A DNA stretch of 64,000 bases from Candidatus Krumholzibacteriota bacterium (GTDB taxonomy: Bacteria; Krumholzibacteriota; Krumholzibacteriia; LZORAL124-64-63). Location of the stretch: the NCBI GenBank assembly GCA_024275485.1, contig JAJRZA010000002.1, positions 18,034 through 82,033 on the forward strand, written 5' to 3'. Positions 25,985 to 34,738 of the stretch are shown one piece after another; position 1 is the first letter of the stretch; each line of letters starts with the position of its first letter. Under the pieces are notes generated by a model. That model saw only the letters and a list, made by a program, of their open reading frames with translations. It was not told the origin of the DNA and searched no databases. The translations under genes were made by a program, and so were the position numbers.

Positions 25985-27068
25985 GGCCGCCCTCCCGCTT
26001 CACGTTTTCCAGGAATTCCTGGCGCTGCTGGTTGATTTCGTCGTGCTCGGTGCCGTAAACGTGCTGGAAAGGCGCGTCCAACTGATAGTCGTTGGGCGCT
26101 TCAAACTCCTTCACCGCGGCTTCCACTTCGGCTTTGACCTCGGCGGCCAGTTTTTCTTCCTTGGCATCGTCCCAAATCCCTTTGTCGCGCAGGTACTTGT
26201 GGAAACGAATCAGCGGCTCTTTGGTCCAGGCTTCTTCTTCTTCGGCCTTGCTGCGGTACTTGGTGGGATCGTCGGCGGTGGTGTGCATCATCAATCGATA
26301 GGTGATCGCTTCGATGAGAGTGGGGCCATCACCTTTGCGGGCCCGCTCAAGGGCTTCGCTGATGGCCACATGCACGGCCAATGGATCGTTGCCGTCGACC
26401 TGGACGCCGGGGATGCCGTAAGCTATGGCTTTCTGGGCGAGGGTCGCACTGGCGGTTTGTTGCGCCCGTGGTATGGAAATGGCCCACTGGTTGTTCTGCA
26501 CGACAAACACGGCTGGTGCTTTCCAGGTGGCGGCAAAATTGAGGCCTTCGTGGAAGTCGCCTTCACTGGTTCCACCGTCGCCGATGAAAGCCACTGCGGC
26601 GGCGTCTTCGCCTTTGTACCTGCTGGCATAGGCCAAACCCGCAACGTGGGGAATCTGGCAACCTATGACCACACTTTGTGGCAGCAGACGCAGATCATCC
26701 CTGGGAAGAATATTTCCCTCTTCCCAGCCATTGTAATAGTAGAGTGTGCCTGTCAGGGGTTCACCCCGCACCAGACGTCCGCCCAGTTCACGAAACGCAC
26801 CGGCAAACCAGTCGTTTTTCTGCATGGCCATGGCGACCGGAACGCTGATGGCTTCCTGTCCGGTGTTGGGAGGAAAAGTACCCAGACGACCCTGACGTTG
26901 GAGTTTGAGCATGCGCCCGTCCAGTTCCCGGGCCAGACGCATCCACCGAAGCATTTCCAGCAGATGATCATCACTCAGCTTGGGGTCCAGCTTGGCATCT
27001 ACCTGGCCGTCCTCATCGAGAATCTGCAGGTAAGATACGGTGAACTTGGCAACCTGTTTGTTCGGCAT
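25977..27068 (-). CDS. pdhA: Pyruvate dehydrogenase E1 alpha subunit
   Basis: A 363-residue ThDP-dependent subunit. The N-terminal YLQILDEDG resembles PdhA of Gram-positive bacteria, and KLQRQGRLGTFPPNTGQEA is the conserved substrate/ThDP region. The ThDP motif is IGDGGTSEGDFHEGLNFA...VVQNN. The phosphorylation-loop region is YRLMMHTTADDPTKYR. The start at 27068 is chosen by AAGGA eight bases before it; the open frame to 27230 contains the leader hairpin and promoter. First gene of the five-gene operon. Confidence 0.94.
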   Translation of the reverse strand: MPNKQVAKFTVSYLQILDEDGQVDAKLDPKLSDDHLLEMLRWMRLARELDGRMLKLQRQGRLGTFPPNTGQEAISVPVAMAMQKNDWFAGAFRELGGRLVRGEPLTGTLYYYNGWEEGNILPRDDLRLLPQSVVIGCQIPHVAGLAYASRYKGEDAAAVAFIGDGGTSEGDFHEGLNFAATWKAPAVFVVQNNQWAISIPRAQQTASATLAQKAIAYGIPGVQVDGNDPLAVHVAISEALERARKGDGPTLIEAITYRLMMHTTADDPTKYRSKAEEEEAWTKEPLIRFHKYLRDKGIWDDAKEEKLAAEVKAEVEAAVKEFEAPNDYQLDAPFQHVYGTEHDEINQQRQEFLENVKREGGHG

Positions 27069-27122
27069 TGCCGAGATCCTTTTCTGATTGGGTGGTTTTG
27101 TAAACAGCGCAAACCCCGACCG

Positions 27123-27141
27123 GGCGGCTTTGAAAGCCGCC
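27123..27141 (-). promoter_or_regulatory. Perfect hairpin in the pdh operon leader
   Basis: GGCGGCTTT and AAAGCCGCC form a perfect palindrome with one central base, 55 bases before the pdhA start and about 85 bases after the predicted transcription start. It could be a leader stem-loop or the operator of a dimeric repressor. No T-run follows on the minus strand. Confidence 0.45.
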
Positions 27142-27230
27142 TGGACAGGAAAAGGCCAAAAAAACGGGCATGATGATAGAGATAAAGCCCAATAAAAGAC
27201 AAATTTCATCGCCCGGAAAAGACTGTCCAT

Positions 27231-27258
27231 ATTATAGCCGAAAAGCCCGAATTTGCAA
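27231..27258 (-). promoter_or_regulatory. Sigma70-type promoter of the pdh operon
   Basis: On the minus strand TTGCAA, a 16-base spacer and a consensus TATAAT (27236-27231). The leader to pdhA would be about 155 bases and contain the hairpin at 27123-27141. Confidence 0.55.
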
Positions 27259-27348
27259 CCTGCACAAATGAAACTGGCCCCGGGGCGGTTTGACAGCTAA
27301 TTTGTTTGAATGAAGTCCGATCACCAAGTATTCAGCGGGAGGAACGCC

Positions 27349-27870
27349 ATGATGAACGCCAAGATGGTTAAGGCTCTGAACAAACAGATCAACGAGGAGT
27401 ACTACTCCAGTTATATATATCTGGCCATGGCTGCTTATCTCGATGATCAGGATCTAGACGGCATGGGCCACTGGATGCGCATGCAGGCCCAGGAAGAACA
27501 CCTGCACGCCATGAAGATTTTTGATTACATGCTGGAGCGGGGTGCCCGTATCGAGCTTTATTCGGTGGCTGCTCCGCCCCGCGAATGGGACTCACCACTT
27601 GATGCCTTCCAGGGTGCCCTTGAGCATGAGCAATACATGACGGCCAACATCAACACCCTGGTCGACCTGGCCATCAGCGAGCGAGACCACGCCACCAACA
27701 ACATCATGCAGTGGTATGTCTCGGAGCAGGTTGAAGAAGAGGCCAACGTGGAGAATATTGTCAAGAAATTGAAGATGATGGGTGATACCGGGCATGGCCT
27801 GTTTATGATGGATCGGGAACTGGCCAACAGGCCTGCCCCGAGCATTGTGGCGGAAGCCGATGGGGCCTGA
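27349..27870 (+). CDS. Ferritin (iron storage)
   Basis: A 173-residue non-haem ferritin of the FtnA type. Ferroxidase ligands visible in expected order: Glu in NEEYYSSY, Glu and His in QAQEEHLHAMK, Glu in LEHEQYMT, and Gln/Glu in SEQVEEEA. It oxidises Fe(II) and stores it as mineral in a 24-subunit shell. The ATG at 27349 has GGGAGG seven bases before it; an earlier in-frame ATG at 27310 does not. It diverges from the pdh operon. Confidence 0.95.
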   Translation: MMNAKMVKALNKQINEEYYSSYIYLAMAAYLDDQDLDGMGHWMRMQAQEEHLHAMKIFDYMLERGARIELYSVAAPPREWDSPLDAFQGALEHEQYMTANINTLVDLAISERDHATNNIMQWYVSEQVEEEANVENIVKKLKMMGDTGHGLFMMDRELANRPAPSIVAEADGA

Positions 27871-27937
27871 TTGATTTGAATTGGATCAGGTATGTTGGAG
27901 ATGGGCCTCGAAAAATTCAAAGTCTTACCGCAAAAAA

Positions 27938-28684
27938 TCATCGCGCCTCATTTCTACCTCGCAGGGCCTTCTCCATTCTCTTTTTCTTGTTGGTACGATG
28001 CGCAATGGTTTTGGCCATATAGGATCCAACATCGGGAGTCTTGCAACCGGTTGAGCCATGGTCCACTGAAACCTTGCCGATAACTCCGGCCGCCTTCAGA
28101 GCAGCCGTGTGGGCTTTTTTATTGCGGACACCAAGCGAAATCAGAGCCTGATTCATGCTGTGACGAACCCGGTTGGGCTGGGAATGGATCTCCGCAGCAA
28201 TGATTTCAATTTGTTCAAGGCAAAATTCATCCCCGAGAGCCAACGACCCAGTTTCCAAACCATCGTTGTACTCCCGGGCACACAACTCGGACAAAACATC
28301 CCAGGCCCCGGCAGCGATCCACTCACTCTTGCGGTTCTTCCAAACATCGAATTTTCGCTGCCCCAGTTTGCTGCGGGCCACCAGCCCGGCCAGGGCTCTG
28401 GTCAGAACGTAATTATCCAAATCGCGGGCCCAACCATCCAATCCCTTGGCTGTTAGCTTTTTTGGATCGGCGACGAATGTGGCCAGGACCCGCGCGTCGT
28501 GCACCCCGCTGTCCCACAAACCCAGAGCCAGATCATGATCCATGCCGATGGACTTGGAAAGTTTTCCCAACTCCGCATAGCTCACTCCATATAGATTCTG
28601 GCCCACACCATGGTTGATGTAGACTTTCCTGTTTTGTGCGGTACCGGCTTTTTTCAAGGCCGCCATTGTCTGTTTCAGGGTCAT
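27938..28684 (-). CDS. AlkD-like DNA alkylation repair protein
   Basis: A 248-residue, mostly helical protein with HEAT-like repeats typical of AlkD/AlkC relatives: GVGQNLYGVSYAELGKLSKSIGMDHDLALGLWDSGVHDARVLAT, then WDVLSELC and the VRHSMNQALISLG region. Family members recognise alkylated bases, some acting as glycosylases; the exact activity here is open. The C-terminus is basic (TNKKKRMEK). The start at 28684 follows AAAGGAACC. It converges on ferritin. Confidence 0.82.
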   Translation of the reverse strand: MTLKQTMAALKKAGTAQNRKVYINHGVGQNLYGVSYAELGKLSKSIGMDHDLALGLWDSGVHDARVLATFVADPKKLTAKGLDGWARDLDNYVLTRALAGLVARSKLGQRKFDVWKNRKSEWIAAGAWDVLSELCAREYNDGLETGSLALGDEFCLEQIEIIAAEIHSQPNRVRHSMNQALISLGVRNKKAHTAALKAAGVIGKVSVDHGSTGCKTPDVGSYMAKTIAHRTNKKKRMEKALRGRNEAR

Positions 28685-28711
28685 TATGGGGTTCCTTTCC
28701 AAACAAAAGAT

Positions 28712-28786
28712 GGGCTGCCCATCACTGGGTAGCCCTTCCAATCTACCAAAAACAGTCGAAAACCGAAAGTCAGTCGCTGCAAATAG
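28712..28786. repeat. Hairpin repeat, copy 2
   Basis: GGGCTGCCC, six bases, GGGTAGCCC (one mismatch in the stem), then TTCCAATCTACC and a shared tail ending GCAAATAG. About 75 bases are recognisably the same as 29747-29820. It sits just upstream of the alkD-like start, in the region 28685-29039 before the SDR gene; I see no gene in that region. Confidence 0.6.
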
Positions 28787-29039
28787 CTCCCCGATGGTAA
28801 ATCTCGACCTGGATCATCCCCAACTTCCCACTGAACCTGGGTTGGACCTGATGCAGCCACCAACACTTCCAGACTGGCCACTGGTCGTCCTTTGATGGCG
28901 CGAGGTAGGACTTTCTGGTGGCAGATTGGATTTGCCTTTGGTGAAAAGATAGCGACATTTTCCAGGGCACAACCCCAATGCGTTCTATTCTGAAGGCGTA
29001 AAACGCTTCCTTCGACACCCATTTCGAAAGGTCTTCATC

Positions 29040-29741
29040 ATGGTTCTCAAAGAAGCCCGAGCCCTTATCACCGGTGGCAGTGAAGGCATTGGCTATGGTA
29101 TTGCAAAAGCCCTCAAAGCCAAAGGCGCCCAGGTGGCGATCATGGGTCGCGATGAAAGCAAGCTCAATCAAGCTGGAGATAAACTGGGCGTTCTGGCCAT
29201 CCAGGGTGATGTCAGTATTGAAGACGACGCCCAGCGGGTGATGCAAACCTTCGTCGAAGCCTTCGGCGGCATCGATATCCTCATCAACAACGCCGGTTAC
29301 GGATATTTTGCGCCCCTTACCGAGTTGGACAAGGAGCTATTCGAAGGTGTTTTCGCCACCAATGTCACCGGGGCCATGCTCATGGCCCGCGAAGCCGCTC
29401 GTCATTTCAAAATCCAAAACCGCGGACACCTCATGAATATTTCGTCCACCAGTGGCCTCAGCGGCGGAAAAACCAGCACAGCCTACAGCGGCTCCAAGTT
29501 TGCCCTGCGCGGCATGACGGAATGCTGGCGCGCCGAGCTTCGCCCTCACAATGTGCGGGTCACCCTGGTAAATCCCAGCGAGGTGCAGACGCCGTTCTTT
29601 GCGAAGTTGGGCAGAGAGCAGGAATTGTCGGACAGGAAGCTGCGGCCAGAAGAGATCGCCGATGCTATTGTCGGGGCATTGGAAATTGATGATCGTGGGT
29701 TTATTCCGGAATTTTCGGTGTTTGCTACGAATCCGTTTTAG
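29040..29741 (+). CDS. Short-chain dehydrogenase/reductase
   Basis: A 233-residue classical SDR: nucleotide-binding TGGSEGIG at residues 11-18, the NNAGYG motif, catalytic Ser in MNISSTSG and YSGSK holding the catalytic Tyr and Lys. The GRDESK segment after beta-2 fits NADP(H) preference. Substrate cannot be assigned; resembles the FabG/YdfG type of oxidoreductase. It is followed by a repeat hairpin that may serve as its terminator. Confidence 0.9.
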   Translation: MVLKEARALITGGSEGIGYGIAKALKAKGAQVAIMGRDESKLNQAGDKLGVLAIQGDVSIEDDAQRVMQTFVEAFGGIDILINNAGYGYFAPLTELDKELFEGVFATNVTGAMLMAREAARHFKIQNRGHLMNISSTSGLSGGKTSTAYSGSKFALRGMTECWRAELRPHNVRVTLVNPSEVQTPFFAKLGREQELSDRKLRPEEIADAIVGALEIDDRGFIPEFSVFATNPF

Positions 29742-29746
29742 GTTTT

Positions 29747-29820
29747 GGGCTGTCCACCAAGGGACAGCCCTTCCAATCGACCAGAACCCGCCAAAACCCG
29801 AAATATCCAGCGGCAAATAG
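29747..29820. repeat. Hairpin repeat, copy 3
   Basis: GGGCTGTCC pairs perfectly with GGACAGCCC over a six-base loop, followed by TTCCAATCGACCAG and a tail ending GGCAAATAG that matches copy 2. It begins six bases after the SDR stop. Confidence 0.6.
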
Positions 29821-29824
29821 CCGG

Positions 29825-30568
29825 TTATTTAACAGCTTTGATTTTCAAGCCCTTGCCGCTGAAGACGATGTGCGGTTCCATGTCGGTACCGCCGCTCATC
29901 ATGTTGCTGGAATTGATGCTCCAGATGCTCTTGCGGCCTTCCACGGTGGGGGCGTTGCTTTCGATGATGTCCCCGGGTACGGTCATGGTCATACTGATGT
30001 CCAGTTCGCCCATGGCGCCCATGAGTTTGCCCATCAGGGCCATCTGTTTTTGCATTTTTTCCGGATCCATATCTTCCATGCTCTCGGCTTCAATCACTTC
30101 CTCTTCCTCATCAGGCAGTGGAGGCCAGTTGTAATCGTGGGTGCTCACCACGAAGTTGCCGTCACCATTGTCGAGGATGGCCAGTCCCTGATCTTCTCCG
30201 CCCATGAATTCACGCAGGGCGAGGCTGAGGTTTTCCAGATCCTTGAATTTGAAGGCGAGTTGAACGGTTTCGCGACCGTCCACAATGCTCTGCTTGAATT
30301 TGACAAGGTCCACGTCCAGATCCTTGATGGATTCTTTCAGATCCTTCTCTTCCATTTTCATGAGGTTGCCGATTTCTTCCATGTCGTCATCCATGCCGTC
30401 GGCGCCCATCTCGTTGATGGCCTCGGTCACGACCGCGCTCAGGGACATGGTCATTTCCATGGTTCCTGAGCCGTCTTTCTCTATGTTGGTATCCATGTGC
30501 ATCTGAATACAACCGGACATCAGGGCGGCCAGGGCCACCATCAGCATCATCGTAAGAATTCTTTTCAA
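29825..30568 (-). CDS. Lipoprotein of unknown function
   Basis: A 247-residue lipoprotein with lipobox MSGC (Cys20). After the lipobox there is MHMDTNIEKDGSGTMEMTMSLS, a beta-strand pattern seen in several bacterial lipoproteins of unknown function, then a Glu/Asp/Met-rich helical middle and a C-terminal GKGLKIKAVK. The start is a TTG at 30568, chosen because AGGAGG lies seven bases upstream and the lipoprotein signal starts there; the frame otherwise runs to 30631 with no good site. It is divergent from the phosphomannomutase gene. Confidence 0.78.
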   Translation of the reverse strand: MKRILTMMLMVALAALMSGCIQMHMDTNIEKDGSGTMEMTMSLSAVVTEAINEMGADGMDDDMEEIGNLMKMEEKDLKESIKDLDVDLVKFKQSIVDGRETVQLAFKFKDLENLSLALREFMGGEDQGLAILDNGDGNFVVSTHDYNWPPLPDEEEEVIEAESMEDMDPEKMQKQMALMGKLMGAMGELDISMTMTVPGDIIESNAPTVEGRKSIWSINSSNMMSGGTDMEPHIVFSGKGLKIKAVK

Positions 30569-30797
30569 GGCAATCCTCCTGATTGTCGACCACCAAATTG
30601 GCCAAATGGTGAACCGGCCGGAGCCGGGCACGGGTTCTTTTCCAGGTTAAAACATGGCGCTGAAGCATTCAGCACGCCAGAATTTATGGTCAGGGAAGAA
30701 AACCAGGGTCTCTCCCCCTTGCCCCCAGCATCATTTCATGCTAATTCAAGAGTGCACAACAGACAACCGAAGATCCGCAGGGAAAGGTATTTCGACC

Positions 30798-32159
30798 ATG
30801 GATTCATTTCCGACCAAACCCGCCTGTTTCAAGGCTTACGACATCAGGGGCAAAGTACCCGGGGAGTTGGATTTGGACCTGGCCTACCGCATCGGCCTGT
30901 CCATGACACGCTATCTGGGTGGGAAAAAATTCTTGGTGGGCAGGGATTGTCGCCTTTCGAGTCAGGGACTTTGCGAGGCACTGGCCAAGGGGTTGACCGA
31001 CGCCGGGGCCGATGTTGTCGACATCGGAGTTTGTGGAACCGAGATGGTTTATTATGCCACTTTCGCCAAAAAAATGGATGGTGGAGTTATGGTTACCGCC
31101 AGCCATAACCCGATTGATCACAACGGGATGAAGCTGGTCAGAGAAGATGCAAAGCCCATCAGCGGGGACAGCGGGCTAGATGAAATCGGCGTCGGCGCCA
31201 TTGTTTGCGACATGGAATTAACCGGTGAGCGGGGAACGATTTCCAGCATGGATATTTTGCCGGAATTTATCGATTATTTGCTGACCCAAGTGGATGTTTC
31301 GAGTTTCAAGCCGCTGAAAATCGTTGCCAATGGCGGCAATGGTTGCGCGGGTCCGGTGGTGGCAGCCGTGGCCAAACATCTGCCCTGCGATATCATCCCT
31401 GTTTTTGAAGAACCGGATGGGAATTTTCCCAACGGGATTCCCAACCCCCTGCTGCCGGACAACCGTAGCGCCACCGCCGAAGCGGTGCTCAGGCACGGGG
31501 CGGACCTGGGTTTGGCCTGGGATGGCGACTTTGACCGCTGTTTCTTCTTCGATGAGAATGGCGGGTTCATTGAAGGGTATTACCTGGTGGCCCTGCTCGC
31601 GTCGGCCAGCCTGAAAAAATACCCGGGCAGCAAGATCGTGCATGACCCCAGGTTGATCTGGAACACCATCGATGTGGTGGAAAAGGCCGGTGCAATACCC
31701 ATCATGAACAAAACCGGCCACGCTTTCATGAAGGAGCGCATGCGCCGGGAAGACGCTGTTTATGGCGGCGAGATGAGCGCTCACCACTACTTCCGGGACT
31801 TTTCCTATTGTGATAGCGGGATGCTGCCATGGTTGCATATACTGGCCGAACTTTCGAGTTCCGGCAAACCCATGTCGGCGTTGGTAAGTCAAATGCAGGA
31901 GGCTTTTCCGGCCAGCGGAGAAATCAATCGTCGTTTGCAGGATCCTGCCAAAGCCCTGGTTCGGGTGGAAAAAAAATTCGGCCCCGAGGCAGTGGCCATC
32001 GATCGTACCGACGGACTTTCCCTGGACATGGGTGCCTGGCGATTCAATCTGCGCATGAGCAACACCGAACCGGTGATTCGTTTGAACGTGGAGTCACGAG
32101 CAGATGAGTCGCTGATGAATGAAAAGACCAAAGAGATCCTGGCCCTGCTCGACCGCTAA
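30798..32159 (+). CDS. manB: Phosphomannomutase/phosphoglucomutase
   Basis: A 453-residue alpha-D-phosphohexomutase with all four signature loops: active-site Ser in TASHNPIDHNG, the metal loop DGDFDRC, the sugar-binding GGEMSAHHYF and the phosphate-binding SNTEPVIRLNVES. It interconverts hexose 1- and 6-phosphates for glycan and nucleotide sugar synthesis. The start at 30798 begins just before the CFKAYDIRGK motif of the family and follows AAAGG; the open frame extends to 30654 without support. Confidence 0.93.
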   Translation: MDSFPTKPACFKAYDIRGKVPGELDLDLAYRIGLSMTRYLGGKKFLVGRDCRLSSQGLCEALAKGLTDAGADVVDIGVCGTEMVYYATFAKKMDGGVMVTASHNPIDHNGMKLVREDAKPISGDSGLDEIGVGAIVCDMELTGERGTISSMDILPEFIDYLLTQVDVSSFKPLKIVANGGNGCAGPVVAAVAKHLPCDIIPVFEEPDGNFPNGIPNPLLPDNRSATAEAVLRHGADLGLAWDGDFDRCFFFDENGGFIEGYYLVALLASASLKKYPGSKIVHDPRLIWNTIDVVEKAGAIPIMNKTGHAFMKERMRREDAVYGGEMSAHHYFRDFSYCDSGMLPWLHILAELSSSGKPMSALVSQMQEAFPASGEINRRLQDPAKALVRVEKKFGPEAVAIDRTDGLSLDMGAWRFNLRMSNTEPVIRLNVESRADESLMNEKTKEILALLDR

Positions 32160-32228
32160 GGACGGACCTTACCGACTTCTCAGGGCATTTGGCATTGGAT
32201 TTCAACGGGGAGAATTGCGGGAGTTGTT

Positions 32229-34145
32229 TCAAAGCTCCATGGATTTCGGATCAGGCTGCAAGCTTTCCGGCGGCACCACGGGCAATTCTACCAAAAACCG
32301 CGACCATTTCCCAGGCACGCTGGCAACCTTGATGTTACCACCCAGCCGCATCAGGATTTCATGCACGATGGACAATCCCAAACCGGTGCCCCTGCCAGCC
32401 GGTTTGGTGGTGTGGAAGAGATCAAAAATCTTGTCCTGATATTCAGGTTCAATGCCGATGCCATTGTCTTCCACGCTGATAATGATGCGCTGGCCATCCC
32501 GCTGAGTTACGATGTTCACCTGGTTGTCCCGCTCTGGAACTTCTTCCGTGGCGTCGAGAGCATTTTTCAACAAATTGACAAAAACCTGCTGTAGCAGCAT
32601 GGGGTCCGAGCGAAATATCGGTACACTCGGATCCAGGTGAATGTTGATTTTGGCATTGCATCGATTGATTTCCACCAAGAGCAATGCCAAACAGTCGTTG
32701 AGCAGATCGTCCAGGTTGATGGCAGCCATGCCGGTTTGGGTGTTGCGCACGAACCCCAACAGGCTGTGAGTGATCTTGGTGCAGCGGGCTACCTGATAAT
32801 GCAAGCGTTGCATGGCCTTGGAAAGGATGTCCTGGGTGTCCGGAGGAAGCAGGTGGCCTTCATCCATCAGGGAGTCTTCCACCAGTCCGGCGATGGTGTC
32901 GATGACCGCCAGGGGGTTGTTGATCTCATGGGCTACGCCAGAGGCCATTTGTCCCACGGCGGCCAGCCGTTCACTGCGGATCAGGTCGTTTTTCAACTGC
33001 AATCGTCTGGTGATATCCCGACAGAGGCAAACCATTTCCAGAGGGTTGCCGTCCGGATCGGTGATCAAGGTCAGGCTGACATTGGCAATGACGGTGTGGC
33101 CATCCTTGGCGGATAGATGGGCTTCATAGCGCGCCGCGTGTCCTCCCAGAAGGGCTTCATCGAAAAGCTTGTTGAACAGGTCCGGGTTCCCCCAAAGATA
33201 AGTGGCACTTTTGCCGATGACTTCAATTGGGCCGTAACCCAGGGCCATTTGGGCACCGTTGTTGAAGGACTGAATGCGACCGTCGGGGTCAGTCAGGAAA
33301 ATCATGTCCCGGCTGTTTTTGAGAACTTCCTGAAGGTACTTTTGCGTCTCGTCCAACTGCTCATCCACCTGGTGCAGCTTCTGCTCGCTCTCAAACAATT
33401 CGGTGGTGTCTTCCACCAGGCCATAGACCCCGACCGTGCGGCGGTTTTCCGTGATGGGGAAGATGGTCACCTGGGCATGCATTTCCTGACCAGGGGCTTG
33501 GAGAATGCCTGTTGCGCAAAGAGTGGCACCGGTCTTCATGGCTTCGGTCTCCAGATCCTTCAACCAATCGGCGGCCCCGGTGGGATACAGTGTTTCATCG
33601 GTTGAACCTACTACCTTTTCCTCTTTGAAACCCAGGACATGCAGGGCATGCTTGTTCATGAGAAGGTACTTGAAGTCGGTATCCTTGACGTAGATAGCCA
33701 AAGGCGCGGTGACCACAAACAGGTTCAGCTGGCGACGGGTTTCCTTCAGACGACGGCTGTCCACCGCCAAGGCCCGGTTTTCTTCCACCAACTGGATTAT
33801 TCCCTTCACCAGGTCGCCCTGCCTGGGACCGAGAATCGGCACATCAGCGGGCAGGTGTTTTTTAAGTGTTTCCAGATCCCGGGAATAATTTGAGGTTACC
33901 ACAACCAATCCGGGTGCTGGGTCGTTGGCGAGGGTTTCGATTTCGTTGGCATAGTGGGGGATGGCCAATTCGTGGACCAACTCGGCAATATCGGCGGATG
34001 AAGAGGTATCGATGACGGATTGGATTTTGATTCGTAGTCTGTTGGTCCGGGCGTGCAGACTGGCCACCAAATCACCCAGGGCCGGACCTTCGCCCACCAG
34101 AGTCAAGGAAAGTCGGGATTTGACAAGGGCCCGGTCATTGGTCAT
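32229..34145 (-). CDS. PAS-domain sensor histidine kinase with unusual N-terminal domain
   Basis: A 638-residue cytoplasmic kinase. An alpha/beta N-terminal domain of about 125 residues (LTLVGEGPALGDLVASL..., APGLVVVTSNYSRDL) looks like a degenerate nucleotide-binding or receiver-like fold. Two PAS domains follow (about 145-260 and 285-400), then HisKA with His in VAHEINNPLAVI and HATPase motifs NLLKNALDA, DNGIGI and GTGLGLSI. No membrane segment is seen. It overlaps the response regulator gene upstream by four bases and is presumably its partner. Signal unknown. Confidence 0.9.
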   Translation of the reverse strand: MTNDRALVKSRLSLTLVGEGPALGDLVASLHARTNRLRIKIQSVIDTSSSADIAELVHELAIPHYANEIETLANDPAPGLVVVTSNYSRDLETLKKHLPADVPILGPRQGDLVKGIIQLVEENRALAVDSRRLKETRRQLNLFVVTAPLAIYVKDTDFKYLLMNKHALHVLGFKEEKVVGSTDETLYPTGAADWLKDLETEAMKTGATLCATGILQAPGQEMHAQVTIFPITENRRTVGVYGLVEDTTELFESEQKLHQVDEQLDETQKYLQEVLKNSRDMIFLTDPDGRIQSFNNGAQMALGYGPIEVIGKSATYLWGNPDLFNKLFDEALLGGHAARYEAHLSAKDGHTVIANVSLTLITDPDGNPLEMVCLCRDITRRLQLKNDLIRSERLAAVGQMASGVAHEINNPLAVIDTIAGLVEDSLMDEGHLLPPDTQDILSKAMQRLHYQVARCTKITHSLLGFVRNTQTGMAAINLDDLLNDCLALLLVEINRCNAKINIHLDPSVPIFRSDPMLLQQVFVNLLKNALDATEEVPERDNQVNIVTQRDGQRIIISVEDNGIGIEPEYQDKIFDLFHTTKPAGRGTGLGLSIVHEILMRLGGNIKVASVPGKWSRFLVELPVVPPESLQPDPKSMEL

Positions 34146-34639
34146 TCCTGTTCGTACTCCAGTCGCAGCTCGTCACTTTGCTGGATCAGGTCGCGGGGGC
34201 TGGTGGTGCTCAGCATAAGAGTTTCCAACTTGGCCTCAAACTCCGACTTCATGCGGTTGAGACGGTTTTCCCAGGCGGCCAAAATGTTCCGGTGCAGGTC
34301 TTCAAAGTCGAGGGGTTTCATAAGATACCGGAAGGCTTGCAGGCGACCCGCTTCCCAGGCCGACTCGTGGCTGCCGTGGCCGGTGAGCATCAAAATTTCA
34401 ATGAAAGGTTGGCAGTCCCGGAGTTTTTCGATGACTTCGATGCCACTGATGTCGGGCATCTTCAGGTCCACCACAGCGACGTCGAATTTCAATTCCAGGG
34501 CGGCGTTGACGGCTTCGTGTCCACTGAGGGCCATGGTCACATCCATCCCGCGCTTGCGCAAACGGTGACCCAGGAAGGTGACGAGGTCCTCTTCATCATC
34601 CACAAGCAGGAGGCGCAATTGTTTTTGATCGTCAGTCAT
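34142..34639 (-). CDS. Single-receiver response regulator with C-terminal helix
   Basis: A 165-residue protein: receiver domain with LLLVDDEED, phospho-Asp in VAVVDLKMPDISG, Thr in LMLTGHG and Lys in RYLMKPLDF, then about 45 residues that look like a coiled helix (ENRLNRMKSEFEAKLETL). There is no DNA-binding domain, so it probably acts through protein contacts, for example on the adjacent PAS kinase. Start has no upstream alternative of note. First gene of the two-gene unit. Confidence 0.9.
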   Translation of the reverse strand: MTDDQKQLRLLLVDDEEDLVTFLGHRLRKRGMDVTMALSGHEAVNAALELKFDVAVVDLKMPDISGIEVIEKLRDCQPFIEILMLTGHGSHESAWEAGRLQAFRYLMKPLDFEDLHRNILAAWENRLNRMKSEFEAKLETLMLSTTSPRDLIQQSDELRLEYEQE

Positions 34640-34738
34640 GTTCGATTTCTTTCACTGGCGCTTGGAGTCTCCGGTTGCAGGGATGATCCACCTCGGGCCC
34701 GGTGGTGTCAAGCTCCGGGAGGTTTTTTGAGCCCGGTT

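Noticed and set aside
25920..27173. A 417-codon plus-strand frame opposite the E1alpha gene
   Set aside because: Antisense to a clear ThDP-dependent dehydrogenase subunit; its composition is that of a GC-rich shadow frame.
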